Below are positions 33,561-43,962 of a DNA stretch of 64,000 nt, piece by piece. The translations under genes were made by a program, and so were the position numbers. The stretch is from the NCBI GenBank assembly GCA_019137255.1, contig WPDH01000025.1:33147-97146 (forward strand). The letters run 5' to 3'. This stretch comes from Corinectria fuckeliana (lineage: Eukaryota; Ascomycota; Sordariomycetes; Hypocreales; Nectriaceae). The notes below the pieces were generated by a model. That model ran no database searches, had not been told where the DNA came from, and worked only from the letters and a program-made list of their open reading frames with translations. Position 1 is the stretch's first letter; each line of letters opens with the position of its first letter.

Positions 33561-35565
33561 CAAAGAGACTTGCTTCCCCCGATTTCCCATCTTTGCTCCA
33601 TTCTTCATTCTCCATTTTCTCTTGTCTTTCTTCTTTGCCAACCAGCTACGCTACTCTGTTTTCCCTCTTCCGCATTCCTCTCCTTCAATTGTCTTGTCTA
33701 CTCTTGGGTGCTTTCACTGGCTACCGGATCGACCGTCATCCCCCCAGGGCCCCAGCAGCTAGCTAGGCTGCAAACGAAGTTTGAGAGGCACCGCACGTCG
33801 AGTCGAGAAGCCCCCGAAATCGTTCGCGGGGGGGCCGACCCATTTTGTCGTTTCCGTCAGCGTTCAAGTCGACAAAAAACCTCCCAATCCCGTTCGCCGT
33901 TCCGCGCGCCGCCGCTTCCAACTCCGGGTTCTGTCCTCCGTCCCCCCCCCCTTCCCTCACCCCCGTCTCCATCGCGTCCCCCGTCCCCCATCGCCGCCTT
34001 AGACGACGCCAAGCAGGACTCAGCTGTCTACTTGCCATATCCGGAGGGCGAACATCGGCCGTTCTCCGCCAGCGCCTGTTTTCGCGCCGTCCTTCTAGGC
34101 AAATCCCGCCCGTGTGTTACTCAGAGCACCAGCTGGGCAGGCCCATTTTGCCCCTCCCGTTTGTCCCGGTCCGGCGACAGACGCACCTTCGCACACACAC
34201 ACCCCAGCACACCCAACACCGACTCCGCGGTGCCTTCACCGTGTCCGTGTCCGTCACCGTCCCCGTCGTTATCAAACGACACCGCTCGCAGTAGAAGCTA
34301 CAGAAGCCCGCAATTCCCTAGCCTCCACGAATAGGAAGCAATCGTTCGCTTGTTTGTTCGTTAACTGCCCCTGCCCGCTACTGCTACTGCTATTGCTCCT
34401 GCTGCGACCGCTCGATTGCCCAGGAAAAAACGTACAGGTGCACCTATACTGCATTCCCCATCTAAACCGCACCCACACTCTCGCACCACCGCCACTGCCA
34501 CTACGACTACGACTACCACTGCCACTACCACCAAAAGCAGCAGCATAAAAAGCCTCCCGCCTTCCCGTCCAAGAAAACGCAAGAGGAAAGGAGAAAGAGA
34601 CGACCAGAATCTAGCATCTTCTTTGGCAGGAGGCCGGACTCAGCCAGGAAACTGCCGGACGCAGGACGCTGGAACGCCTCCAGTACCTTGACGCCCCCTC
34701 CCCCCAATCCACCCTCAAGCAGGTCCCACAGCCGTCCATGAATATCTTGACTCTACACTGTGGCCTGCGGTCTCGCCAACTCTACTCTCCTCCTGTTGCG
34801 CTCCTCCGCGGTCTCGCCTGCTCTCGCCTACTCCGTCCTCTCACCGTCGTGCAGTCGTGGCTCCGCATTCAACCACAACCATACGCCAAGCGAACTCTAT
34901 AGACTTCAGTCGCCCACCCCAATCGCTTCTGCTTCTTTTCTCCTCCCCAAACTTTTACTCTTTACGTTTGCCTTTCACTCCCACCTTCTTCGTCGCCTTG
35001 CCTGCACCGTCCAATCCTTGCTGCCTGGTGCCTGAGATCTCCTCCATCTAAGCTCTCGGCTTGCCGGGGCCTCTTGCAAACTCTCCCAGCTCCAGGTACC
35101 CTTGGGGCATGGTTGATACACCTCAACACAAAACTCTCTCCATTTCTACTGCGGACCAAGCTTTCAAGCTTTCACGACCAGAGTCAATCTTGCCATCGCC
35201 GCGTACCTTGAAAGATTTTGTGCCCTCTGCCCTTTGCTGCTCGGCGCCCTAATCTGTCGTCTTGCACCACCAAACCCGTGCCTCGGTTTTCCCTCCTCAA
35301 CCTCCCGACTCTCCCCTTCGACCATCTCCTTTGCTCACCTTTTTGGCGAGAATCCGCCCGTCAGCAACATCTCCGAGCCAGTTTTCTCGGAATATAGGCC
35401 TCGCAGCCTTTCAACCTTCGCATCGGCTACCGTTCAATCTTCTCGATCTGTCTACTTCCCCATCTTTACCCCTTGGCTTGCCCACAAGCTTAGCCTCCAC
35501 ATCGGGGCAGTTAGATCGCCTTCTTCCTTCAGCTCAAGGTTAAGTTTCCTTGGTCACACTTAATC

Positions 35566-36930
35566 ATGGCCATGTCAAGTCCATCAAACCCTCTAAACCC
35601 AACTTTTGAGGGCCATATCGCTTCCACGATCGATGCCCTCATCCTCTTTGAGGCCTGCTTGTCAGGCCAGCTTAATCATGTCCCGCGACGACCCCACGAT
35701 CGTGAACGGCAAGACCTCATAAAAAGCGGCAATGTCTTCATCTACGAAGAGCATGCCTCGGGTATAAAGCGCTGGACGGACGGCGTCTCGTGGAGTCCCA
35801 GTCGCATCTTGGGCAATTTCCTCATATATCGGGAGCTCGAGAAGCCCTTCCCCCCTGGCGAGAAGAAACGCGCCCTGAAGAAGAACAAGAAGCCTCAACA
35901 AGGCATCACCAAGAACGACGTTGCCTCTCGCCCCGGCATGGGCTTCCCGTCTGCCATGGACCCCAATGCGGGTGGCAAGGACTCGGAGAGAGCCCTGATA
36001 GGATCCTTGATCGACTCGTATCCCTTCAAGAACGACGGCTTAGTCAAGAAAACCATCAGCGTCTCCTTCCAGGGCGTGCCCCATCATCTCGTCAGCTATT
36101 ACAACGTCAATGATGTGATGGCTGGACGTCTAAGTACCCCGACCAAACATCACAGCCTTCGGAATGTTATCCCTCGTTCCGAGCTCATGCTGTCGCAAAA
36201 CTTCCGCGCTCCTATAGACGACGAGTGCAACCCGGATGAGAGGATGGGTTCGCACGCCATGTTTGGAGGTTTGCCTCACGACTACGCCCATGGAAGTGTT
36301 TTACAGCGCGCTATGTCGCTGCCAAGCTTCCAGCCCGTTCAACTATCACCATACGGGGCACCACCCCATTATGGCTACCATCCACCGCCTCCACCGCAGC
36401 AGCATTCCTTCGTCAGTTCGGTGCCTCCCAGCGCCTCACCTATGTCCTATGCGCCACCGACTCAGGGCAATTACGCCCTCGATCCAACCAGGACGAACCG
36501 CTTTGCGGCTGGAACCACCATGGCCCACGAGTTCCCAAGGAATATGCCGACAAATAGCCCTCCGCGCCGACATTCAACGTTCGACAACACCCCTGCGGCA
36601 GATCTCTCAACCATGACCCTCGGCTCGATCCCAGAGGCCCGGAGCATTACGGGTACCTCTTACCTCAGTGCTCCCTCATACTATATGCCGCATCGATCCG
36701 CACCCATTCAGGGCCACGAGCATAACTTCCCCTCCCCTCGACAGATGAAGGCCGACCCAGATAACCTTACTGGAGATGACGGAAGCTCGCAACACTACAC
36801 TCTAGAGGAAAACGGCGCTTGGACCTTCGATACTATCGATGGTTCCCAAGACGCGCAGTACTTCACGGGCAACTCAACAGGGGGCTCTCAGCAGTGGTCC
36901 AACGGCCCCAATAGCCTTGGTAGGACCTAA
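35566..36930 (+). CDS. SGE1: WOPR-family transcriptional regulator (Sge1/Wor1/Ryp1 type)
   Basis: A nuclear DNA-binding regulator; relatives control white-opaque switching (Wor1), dimorphism (Ryp1) or conidiation and effector expression (Sge1). The single exon gives 454 residues. WOPRa spans about 13-95: TFEGHIASTIDALILFEAC, VPRRPHDRERQDLIKSGNVF and KRWTDGVSWSPSR. A basic cluster KKRALKKNKK (100-109) is a likely nuclear signal. WOPRb spans about 150-205: PFKNDGLVKKTISV and HHLVSYYNVNDVMAGRLSTP. The C-terminal half is disordered and rich in Pro, Ser, His and Tyr. The RRPHDRER and LILFEAC wording places it in the Wor1/Ryp1/Sge1 branch rather than the Pac2 branch. MAMSS offers two starts; the first is used. 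The symbol is by family, not proven orthology. Confidence 0.92.
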   Translation: MAMSSPSNPLNPTFEGHIASTIDALILFEACLSGQLNHVPRRPHDRERQDLIKSGNVFIYEEHASGIKRWTDGVSWSPSRILGNFLIYRELEKPFPPGEKKRALKKNKKPQQGITKNDVASRPGMGFPSAMDPNAGGKDSERALIGSLIDSYPFKNDGLVKKTISVSFQGVPHHLVSYYNVNDVMAGRLSTPTKHHSLRNVIPRSELMLSQNFRAPIDDECNPDERMGSHAMFGGLPHDYAHGSVLQRAMSLPSFQPVQLSPYGAPPHYGYHPPPPPQQHSFVSSVPPSASPMSYAPPTQGNYALDPTRTNRFAAGTTMAHEFPRNMPTNSPPRRHSTFDNTPAADLSTMTLGSIPEARSITGTSYLSAPSYYMPHRSAPIQGHEHNFPSPRQMKADPDNLTGDDGSSQHYTLEENGAWTFDTIDGSQDAQYFTGNSTGGSQQWSNGPNSLGRT

Positions 36931-37768
36931 GAACCGCCGCATGTATCACCTCGGAATGGTTGATTCGGCGTCTTTATTGGAGTTGGGCTCGGCTGGTCGG
37001 TTGTCTTTTCAAGGGAATGGTGGGCGGCCCTTGTGTAACTGGTTTCTCCGGTGTTTTGGTCTCGGTTGGTAATGGGTAATGGGTTTGGAAGGGGGTGCAA
37101 TAGGTCAAAACAACAACGGGATGGGATACGATGTGACGCTGAGACGACATACATACTTTCAATGCATGTATACCTTTAGGGTATATTTGAACGGAAAGGT
37201 ATTGGTATGGAAGGGGTTTCCCACTCAGCGTCAAACTTATCGGTTTGTACAGTTCTTCTTTTACCGGTGCCTTGGGATTGGAGCAAAAGGGAGCATGTAC
37301 AGGTAGATACAAGTGGTGGGACATGGCACATCTGGATCCCGCGAGGGAAGCCAATGCGCGGTAGAGTATTCGTATATTGGGATACGCGATGTAGCATTCT
37401 TTGGCTTTTGCGCGTTTTTCGAGTCGAATGTATTAAATACTGTTAGTAATATGAGGTGCATTATCTCAAGATCTGGTGTTGGCCAAGTGAAGATGCATGG
37501 ACAAGCAAACTGGACATACCTCGGCCGCCACCATTGATCAGGGGGCCTATCGTTGGCCGTTCCGCAAAGTCGCCCCGATGTGTGCCCTCCCCCCCACAAA
37601 CTGTGAATGATTATACCGGGGCATTGGAGGAACCTTGTACCCATATTCACATACCGAGGCTGACCACCATCATCACTTCAATGTGAACCCCCAACCTCGG
37701 ATTTTCGATAAGTTCCAGACGTCGCAGCGAAGCTCCAGGGGCATGACTGCAAGCTCCCAGCAGGCGAT
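36931..37768. other. WOPR 3' region and CRD1 promoter
   Basis: 838 bp between two same-strand genes. AT-richer sequence after 37080 is probably the 3' untranslated region of the WOPR gene. The last ~150 bp should hold the CRD1 promoter. No gene is seen. Confidence 0.5.
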
Positions 37769-38889
37769 ATGCTGCTCTCTGTCAGTTTAAGTGGCCGCGC
37801 CTCACAGGCGGCCGCCTTGGGCCTACGCCGGGGCGCAACTGGGGCTTTTGTAGCGCCGAGCCAGCGATGCTTCTTCTCTTCGAAGGCAAGGTTCTTGCTG
37901 GACCAGAAACAACCCCAGCGTCCGAGAGAGTGAGTTTTCGACTCTTAATTGGGAAAGAATTAAAGGCTGACTAACTCCTCAGCGCTCAATCCTCCTCTTC
38001 TCGCCTTCCCACCGTATCCTCAATATCAACACCAACACCCCTTCCCTCCACCACAAAGGACGCTGCCCCCACGACCTCGACACCGGCTTCGAAGTCAGCC
38101 AAGGACGTCCTCCACGAGGACATCTACAACCTGCCCAACTTCCTTACCTTCACGCGCCTCCTCGCTGCGCCCGTCGTCGGCTACCTCGTCCTGCATGACA
38201 ACCATGCCTGGGCCGTGGGTCTATTCGCCTACGCGGGCATCACGGACATGGTGGATGGTTGGATCGCGCGGAAGTGGAATCTCAAGACGGTGGTGGGCAC
38301 TGTGATTGATCCCATGGCTGACAAGACGCTTATGACTATCTTAACGGTGTGCTTGGCCGTCAAGGGGGCGCTTCCTAGTGGGTTGCCTTTTCTCTCTCCC
38401 TTCTCTCTCTCCCTTCCAGACCAGATACACCCAGCGCCGCGAAGCAGCTTCTGATCCGTCTCCTTTAATAGCATGGTTGGCGTTCCTCATCCTTGGGCGT
38501 GACGTGGGCCTCGCAATCTCGGCAATATACTACCGTTGGATCTCACTCCCGCCACCCAAGACTTTTACTCGGTACTGGGATTTTTCTCTGCCCTCGGCCG
38601 AGGTCCGTCCTACCACCATCAGCAAGTACAACACTTTTTTGCAGCTGGCCCTTATTGGCATGACCACGGCAGCGCCGCTTGTGGCTGCGGATATGATGCC
38701 GGCTCTTACCATTATGCAGTGAGTTCTCCTTGACATAACTGAAGGGGGGGGGGTTCGGTGGGTGTGGTTCACTAACATGAGATATTCAGATATGTTGTGG
38801 CTACGACGACGGTGTGGAGTGGTGCAAGCTACTTATACACCAAGGATGCTGTCAAGATTCTCAACAAGCCCGGGCCAAAGAAGCCGTAA
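37769..38889 (+). CDS. CRD1: cardiolipin synthase
   Basis: A mitochondrial inner-membrane enzyme that joins CDP-diacylglycerol and phosphatidylglycerol to make cardiolipin. Exons are 37769-37929, 37983-38377, 38472-38718 and 38790-38889, giving 300 residues. The N-terminus, rich in Arg, Ser and Ala (GRASQAAALGLRRGATGAF, then QRCFFSSKARF), is a clear mitochondrial presequence. The CDP-alcohol phosphotransferase signature is complete: Asp142, Asp145-Gly146, Ala149-Arg150, Gly159, Asp163 and Asp167 (TDMVDGWIARKW, GTVIDPMADK). Several membrane helices follow, and the C-terminus is KPGPKKP. Intron 2's donor (CCTA|GTGGGT) was chosen to keep LAFLILGRDVGL in frame. It converges with MTO1. Confidence 0.93.
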
Positions 38890-39192
38890 TTAAAAAGAAT
38901 TCCAGTCAGGAAGTCTGGCACATGGCAAACTGGCAGCTCAAGAATCTGCCTCTGGACTTGGGAAAAGACTCATGTTCAATTGGTGGCCGCAATATGCTAT
39001 CATTTGCCAGGGTCCTTCCCTAGCTCCCATTGTGTTCCCCTTGTGTACAACATATATGCCCCTTTGTGACACTATGTATGCCTTGTTCCCATGCATTCTA
39101 TACTCAGACGCCAGGTACTTGATGCTACCGATTCTTCCCTACTATTCATACCCGTTCTAGTCCATTGCGCCGATGCCTAGTTCATCTAAAGC
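38890..39192. other. convergent 3' region CRD1/MTO1
   Basis: 303 bp between converging stop codons, moderately AT-rich. It should carry both 3' ends. No gene is seen. Confidence 0.55.
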
Positions 39193-41355
39193 TCACACTG
39201 CGGAGCTGACTTCTTCCGGAGCTGGCCTAGATGGCTGACGACGAATATACGCTAACAGGCGTAGGCTTCCCGCGGGAGTTACGCCCTCGACTCGACGCGC
39301 CTGCGCCAGAGTCTCTGGTCTAGCCACCTTGAGGGCCTCTTTCTCGGAGATTGCCAAGCCAGGGATCTCTGCATAGTCCAGGCTCAAGGGGAGCCGGATG
39401 CGCTCGTCGTTGGCAAACAAGCCTCGCTCGGTTGCTTGCATTTTGATGTACGGCGCATAAAAGGCCTCGGTCACGACGCGGGTGCGGATGCGCGGTGTAT
39501 ATTGCGCAATCTCGGGCACGACGGACCTGAGCTGCTCCAGCTCGATGCGTGTATCTGTGCTTGACAGTCTGAGCATATCGATGCCGTCGCGGCGCTGCGA
39601 GTTCTGCTTCAGGCGAAACCCCTTATCCTGCCAAACTTGCGGGCTAAAGGACACCGCCCTAAGCGCCTTAGTGAGGTCGCTGACATGCTGCTGCTCATCG
39701 CAGAAGGCGTTCCAGCGCTGCTCCGAGATGACGCCCCATTCCTTGCCCTTGCCGGTGAGTCTGGCGTCGGCGTTGTCGGCCCTCGCGGACATGCGGAACT
39801 CGCTACGGGAAGTGAACATGCGGTACGGTTCTGTAACGCCCTTGGTGATGAGGTCGTCGATCATGATGCCGATGTAGCCGTCACCTCTCGACAGAGATAC
39901 ACCAAGGAGTCCCCGTGCGGTTCGTCCTGCGTTGATGCCCGCAATAACGCCCTGACCAGCGGCTTCCTCGTAACCCGTTGTCCCATTGATCTGTCCGGCC
40001 AGGTAGAGGCCGCTGATAGCCTTGGTTTCCAAGGTGGACTTCAGGCTGCGAGGGTCGATGTAGTCGTACTCTACGCCATACCCTGGCTGAAGCATCTTGG
40101 AGTTCTCCAATCCAGGGATGCTACGCAAGACCTGCTCCTGTGCCTCAGCGGGGATCGTCATCGACAAGCCATTTGGGTAGATGACATCGCTGTCGAAGCC
40201 CTCAGGCTCGAGCCACACGATATGTCGGTCCTTGTCGGCAAATCTGACCACCTTGGACTCGAGCGAGGGACAGTAGCGGGGTCCCTTAATCGTTTCGCGA
40301 ATGTGTATTGTCTTGTCGAGGTTGTCACGGACGATCTGGTGAGACGAGTCGTTGGTGTAGGTGACGCCGCAAGTGAGCTGCTCCTGCACTGAAACGGTCT
40401 CGTTGAGGTAGCTGAAAGGCGAGGGAGGATCATCGCCGAGCTGCGTTTCTAGTACGTCGAAGTTGATGCTCTCCTTAGCGATTCGTGGAGGCGTACCCGT
40501 CTTGAGCCGGCCCAGTTGGAAGCCAGCATCCCTCAGAGACTTGCTCAGCCCAAAGGTCGCGGCTTCGCCCAGTCGCCCAGCCGGATAGGCCTGTAGTCCG
40601 ATATGGATCTCGCCGCCGAGAAAAGTGCCTGTCGTGATGATGACCTTGCTTGTCGGAACAACTCGCCCGGATTCGAGTCGGACGCCGGCAATGCGGCTCG
40701 ATGCGCCATGGGTGGACTGTGGCGCTTCGGAAAGGACGATGTCGGAGACGCTTTCGAGTATTATGGAGAGGTTAGGGTATGACGTGAGTTCGTCTCGCAT
40801 GTGCTTCTTGTATAGGCTTCGGTCGATCTGAGCGCGGGGTCCCTGTTGGTTGTATCGGTGAGCTCGACGAATATCAAAATGGCCATGGTGGCACGGGAAT
40901 TGCGTACCCAAACAGCAGCGCCCTTTCTGCGGTTCAAGGTGTGGAACTGGACGCCAGCCTTGTCGATGATCCTCCCAGTGAGGCCATCGAGGGCATCGAT
41001 CTCACGAATAATGGTGCCCTTGCCAATGCCTCCAAAACTTGGATTGCAGGAACACGTCCCGAGGTTATCAAGCTTGGGCGTGATCAATGCTGTCCGCGCA
41101 CCCGCTCTCGCAGCAGCAGCGCATGCTTCAGCTCCGGCATGGCCGCCTCCGATTACGACAACATCGAAGGGCCTGGGACAAAGGTCAGCTGTTGGTTTGG
41201 TGAGATCTGAGAACTTCGCCATGCCGACAAGAGAATGGTGTGGTGAGGATCGTCTCTAACCTTGAGTCGACAGCAACGGTCGCAAGATGTCGCCGCCTCC
41301 CGACCAGCCATTGCGGCCGCCAGCCAGCGGACTTGGGTCTCAATAGAAGACGCAT
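39193..41355 (-). CDS. MTO1: mitochondrial tRNA uridine-34 modification enzyme Mto1 (GidA/MnmG)
   Basis: An FAD protein that with the MnmE/Mss1 GTPase installs the carboxymethylaminomethyl group on U34 of mitochondrial tRNAs. Exons are 41355-41261, 41172-40908 and 40842-39193, giving 669 residues, equal to the yeast protein. Exon 1 encodes an Arg-rich presequence (MRLLLRPKSAGWRPQW, GRRRHLATV) and joins to RPFDVVVIGGGHAG (FAD motif at 36-45). CNPSFGGIGKG, the split AVW/GPRAQIDRSLYK, EAAGQGVIAGINAGRTARG and the C-terminal YIRRQ region are as in the family. Intron 1 (41260-41173) contains an ATG at 41222 that reads in frame into exon 2, so an unspliced or downstream-initiated transcript could make a form without the presequence. 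The start choice rests on the presequence and splice phase. Confidence 0.93.
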
Positions 41356-41643
41356 GGCATGCTGTCGTTTGAGGGAGAATTTCGCCGTCGCAACCTGCGG
41401 ATGCCAAAATCAGCACAAGAGATATCTAGACCATGCACGGATACTGATATAACCCCACAATATGAAACTATCGAGTCGAACGAGTACGGTCCCTTAGCCT
41501 AGACCAATCAACTACTCCAAAATGAGAACTCCTAGTCTACTGATATATAAATCCCTATGACTGCGCAGCGCTCCTGTCGTTCGGCTGGGTTGGTCCAGCT
41601 CCTTCAGAGATTGCTATTTTGGCCCTCGAGTGCAAGACTTATT
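41356..41643. other. MTO1 promoter / VPS45 3' region
   Basis: 288 bp between two minus-strand genes. It is compact and has no other gene. Confidence 0.5.
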
Positions 41644-43435
41644 TCATCTTCTTCCCCGCGCTTCAGGCCACGACATGACGGCGTCCTCGACTTCCTCGAG
41701 AAACGTTTCCGCATTGTGAACCGTTGTTCCTCCTAACACAACGCGGACACCTGGCGTTGTCTCATTAAGCCCAGCGATCATCTTGGCTTCTTCATATGTA
41801 GCACCACCGACCATGAAAACGATGATATCCTGTGGCTTGTCCTTGGTCGATCCTCCTCCTTCCACGAATGGATATTGCTGTTCCCTCAGTCGACCTTTGA
41901 TCAGGTTCTGCAGTGTGGCCTCAAGAAGCGGGCTATGTTGAGTGTAGACGTTCTCGACGCCCTTAAGACCCTTGAACCGGCTAGTGGCCCCGGAGAAGAT
42001 GCCTGCTGACTCGAAGATGTCTGAGATACCGCCCTGAAATTGAGACGAATGCAAGGACGAATGGTATGCTTGAAGCATGTCGACGAGTTCAGCTCGCCGG
42101 GGAGGTACATTCCCTGCCGCGACGAGAAGTTCCTTCAGCATCGCAAGGGAGTTTGAAGGGTGCTTCTGATGCCGAAGAGCGTACAAGGCCACGAGTCCTA
42201 CTTTGCTCTCGGCTGTGACGCTCGACGACTGGATCAGTCGCTGGATATTCTGGAGAATAATCAGCACAGAATCTATTTCTAGCACCACAGGACGACGAGT
42301 TGCATACCTTTAGATCAGCTCCGTGGTTGTCATTACACGCCAGACTCTGTTCCAGTTCGCTGACTTCGAGGAGCGTATCAGCAGAGACACGCCGGCTGAG
42401 CTCCGAGACGAGTGTGACATGCTTGCTGACGTTGCCGGACAGCTTTCGGAACTCGGGATACTCCTCAATGAACCGCTTCATGTCCGTTATTGACTCTATA
42501 TTGGCATTGTTTTGCGTCTTGGACTGATACTGTCCAACATATTCCTTAATGCTACCGCCCAGGTCACCAAAGTTCAGGAACATGTTCTTTTGGAAGAAGG
42601 GGTCCTGATCCTGGGAGAGGACGATTTCCTTCAGCTCAGGGCCAGCCTCCGGGACACTGCTTAGATCGACACGGCCGTTTTGAATGCCCAACAGGTGATG
42701 AACCATGGCTTGGTATGTCCACTGGGTCAGAAGCGGCGTTACGGGGTCCTCTCGACGATCCAGGACCAGTAGAATCGGAGGGGTGTCGACCTTCCGGAAG
42801 TCAAACAGCTGGTCCTCCTGGGTCATTAGGTAGCGGACCTCAGATGCCAACTTCTTGGCTAAGGGGCTCGTTTTCTCATATCTGATGAGAGGCTTCTTTT
42901 TAAGAGACAGAAGCACAGCAATAAGCCCTTCGGCGCACCGCTGCAGCGAGTCCGGATTCCACGAGTCTGGACTGTTGGCCCAGATGTGCTGTCGCGGGAG
43001 AGTCAATCCAAACGAGAAAAGGTCTGGATTGATGACAGTGTAGTCAGCAAAGTGTTCCTGGACGACCTTGACAACCTCATGGTCGTCGGCCTCGGCCAGC
43101 CGCTCAAGTGACGATTTCTTGGCGACGTTGGTAAAGTAGAGATTGTACTCTCCATACTTAGGATCCCGCAGCTCGTCTATAAGCTGCTGGATGGTCTCGG
43201 AGGATGGGCGCACAATGCAGAGGCAGCGCAAGTGGCGCATCTTCTCGCGGCCGGCGTTGTCCAGGCGGTCAATGAGGTAGACCTCGTGATTGAGGAGTGA
43301 GGATTGAGTGACGGCAGTCGAGACGATGTTGACGGTTTCCCGGTCAAGAAGCAAGATCTTCATCTTGGAGGACGACGTGTCGGTCGTCGCTACTATCTTG
43401 GAGATGTAGCCTGCGATGGCCTGAGAGACGTCCAT
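41644..43435 (-). CDS. VPS45: Sec1/Munc18-family protein Vps45
   Basis: The SM protein that binds the syntaxin Tlg2 and promotes SNARE assembly for Golgi/endosome traffic to the vacuole. Exons are 43435-42308 and 42249-41644 (58 bp intron), giving 577 residues, the same as yeast Vps45. The N-terminus, MDVSQAIAGYISKIV, and MKILLLDRETVNIVSTAVTQS match the family's domain 1. Also visible are LYFTNVAKKSSLERLAEAD, LVLDRREDPVTPLLTQWTYQAMVHHLLG (the best SM signature, about 228-256, quoted here only as family text LDRREDPVTPLL) and IIVFMVGGATYEEA near the C-terminus. It is divergent from MMM1 with 527 bp between starts. Confidence 0.95.
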
Positions 43436-43962
43436 GACGGGCAGCGAGGCTGTAGGCCCAGTAAGAGCCCTTGCCGGGAATTTGTTTTATTCCGGCACCC
43501 GCAGGGCCTTGATGAAGCTTGCGACAGAGGACACACGGACGCAAGGATAAACCAAGGCGAGCAAGATGATGGGATTCAAATGCGACGGGCGATGCGCCGA
43601 GTCATGGTGGGCCGTTTCGGTTTCGGGGTGAGGCGAGGTAGCTTAATCTACACCACCACCTCCGAATAGGTGCGTAGGCTGATTCCGGATAACGATATAT
43701 CTAGGTCTACCCCGACAAATGCATGTCCCCACCTGAGCCAGGACCACTGACAGAGCTACTATGCCCCGGCCTTGGCCTTGGGTGTGATAGGTTGGCCGAC
43801 GTCACCCGAGACCAGCTTTTAAATATCACAGGAACGAGGCCGCTCACCTCTAAGCGCGCCTCGCCATGTTGCCGCAGGGAAACTGAAGCCTAATTCCGTA
43901 CTACACTGAGCAGCATCATTCGACAAAGGAGCCGTTGCCTAATGACTGAAGCCAAATAGATA
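43436..43962. promoter_or_regulatory. divergent promoter VPS45/MMM1
   Basis: 527 bp between two divergent ATGs. No specific factor site is claimed. Overlapping chance frames on the VPS45 side are not supported. Confidence 0.4.

Larger units (their letters stand above)
28786..35565. promoter_or_regulatory. 6.8 kb non-coding region upstream of the WOPR gene
   Basis: No supportable gene in 6.8 kb, far longer than other promoters here. It contains GGTACCTA/CCTAGGTAC words near 29620-29645 and 30925-30962, a GTACGAAGTAC word (31172-31182), a GCTAA pentamer repeat, an AGTCAACCCACTCAAC repeat, a GA-repeat tract and a poly-C run with an assembly gap. From about 33200 to 35560 it becomes strongly pyrimidine-rich, with many CCTCC/TTCTTC tracts and several short ATGs, as in a long 5' leader. 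The closest relatives of the downstream gene (WOR1, RYP1, SGE1) are known for large regulatory regions and leaders, so I read it as that. Coding frames of 200-250 codons here are low-complexity and overlap each other. Confidence 0.5.

Noticed and set aside
33570..34334. 254-codon frame upstream of the WOPR gene
   Set aside because: Pro/Ser/Arg low complexity in a pyrimidine-rich leader, overlapped by other frames, no domain.
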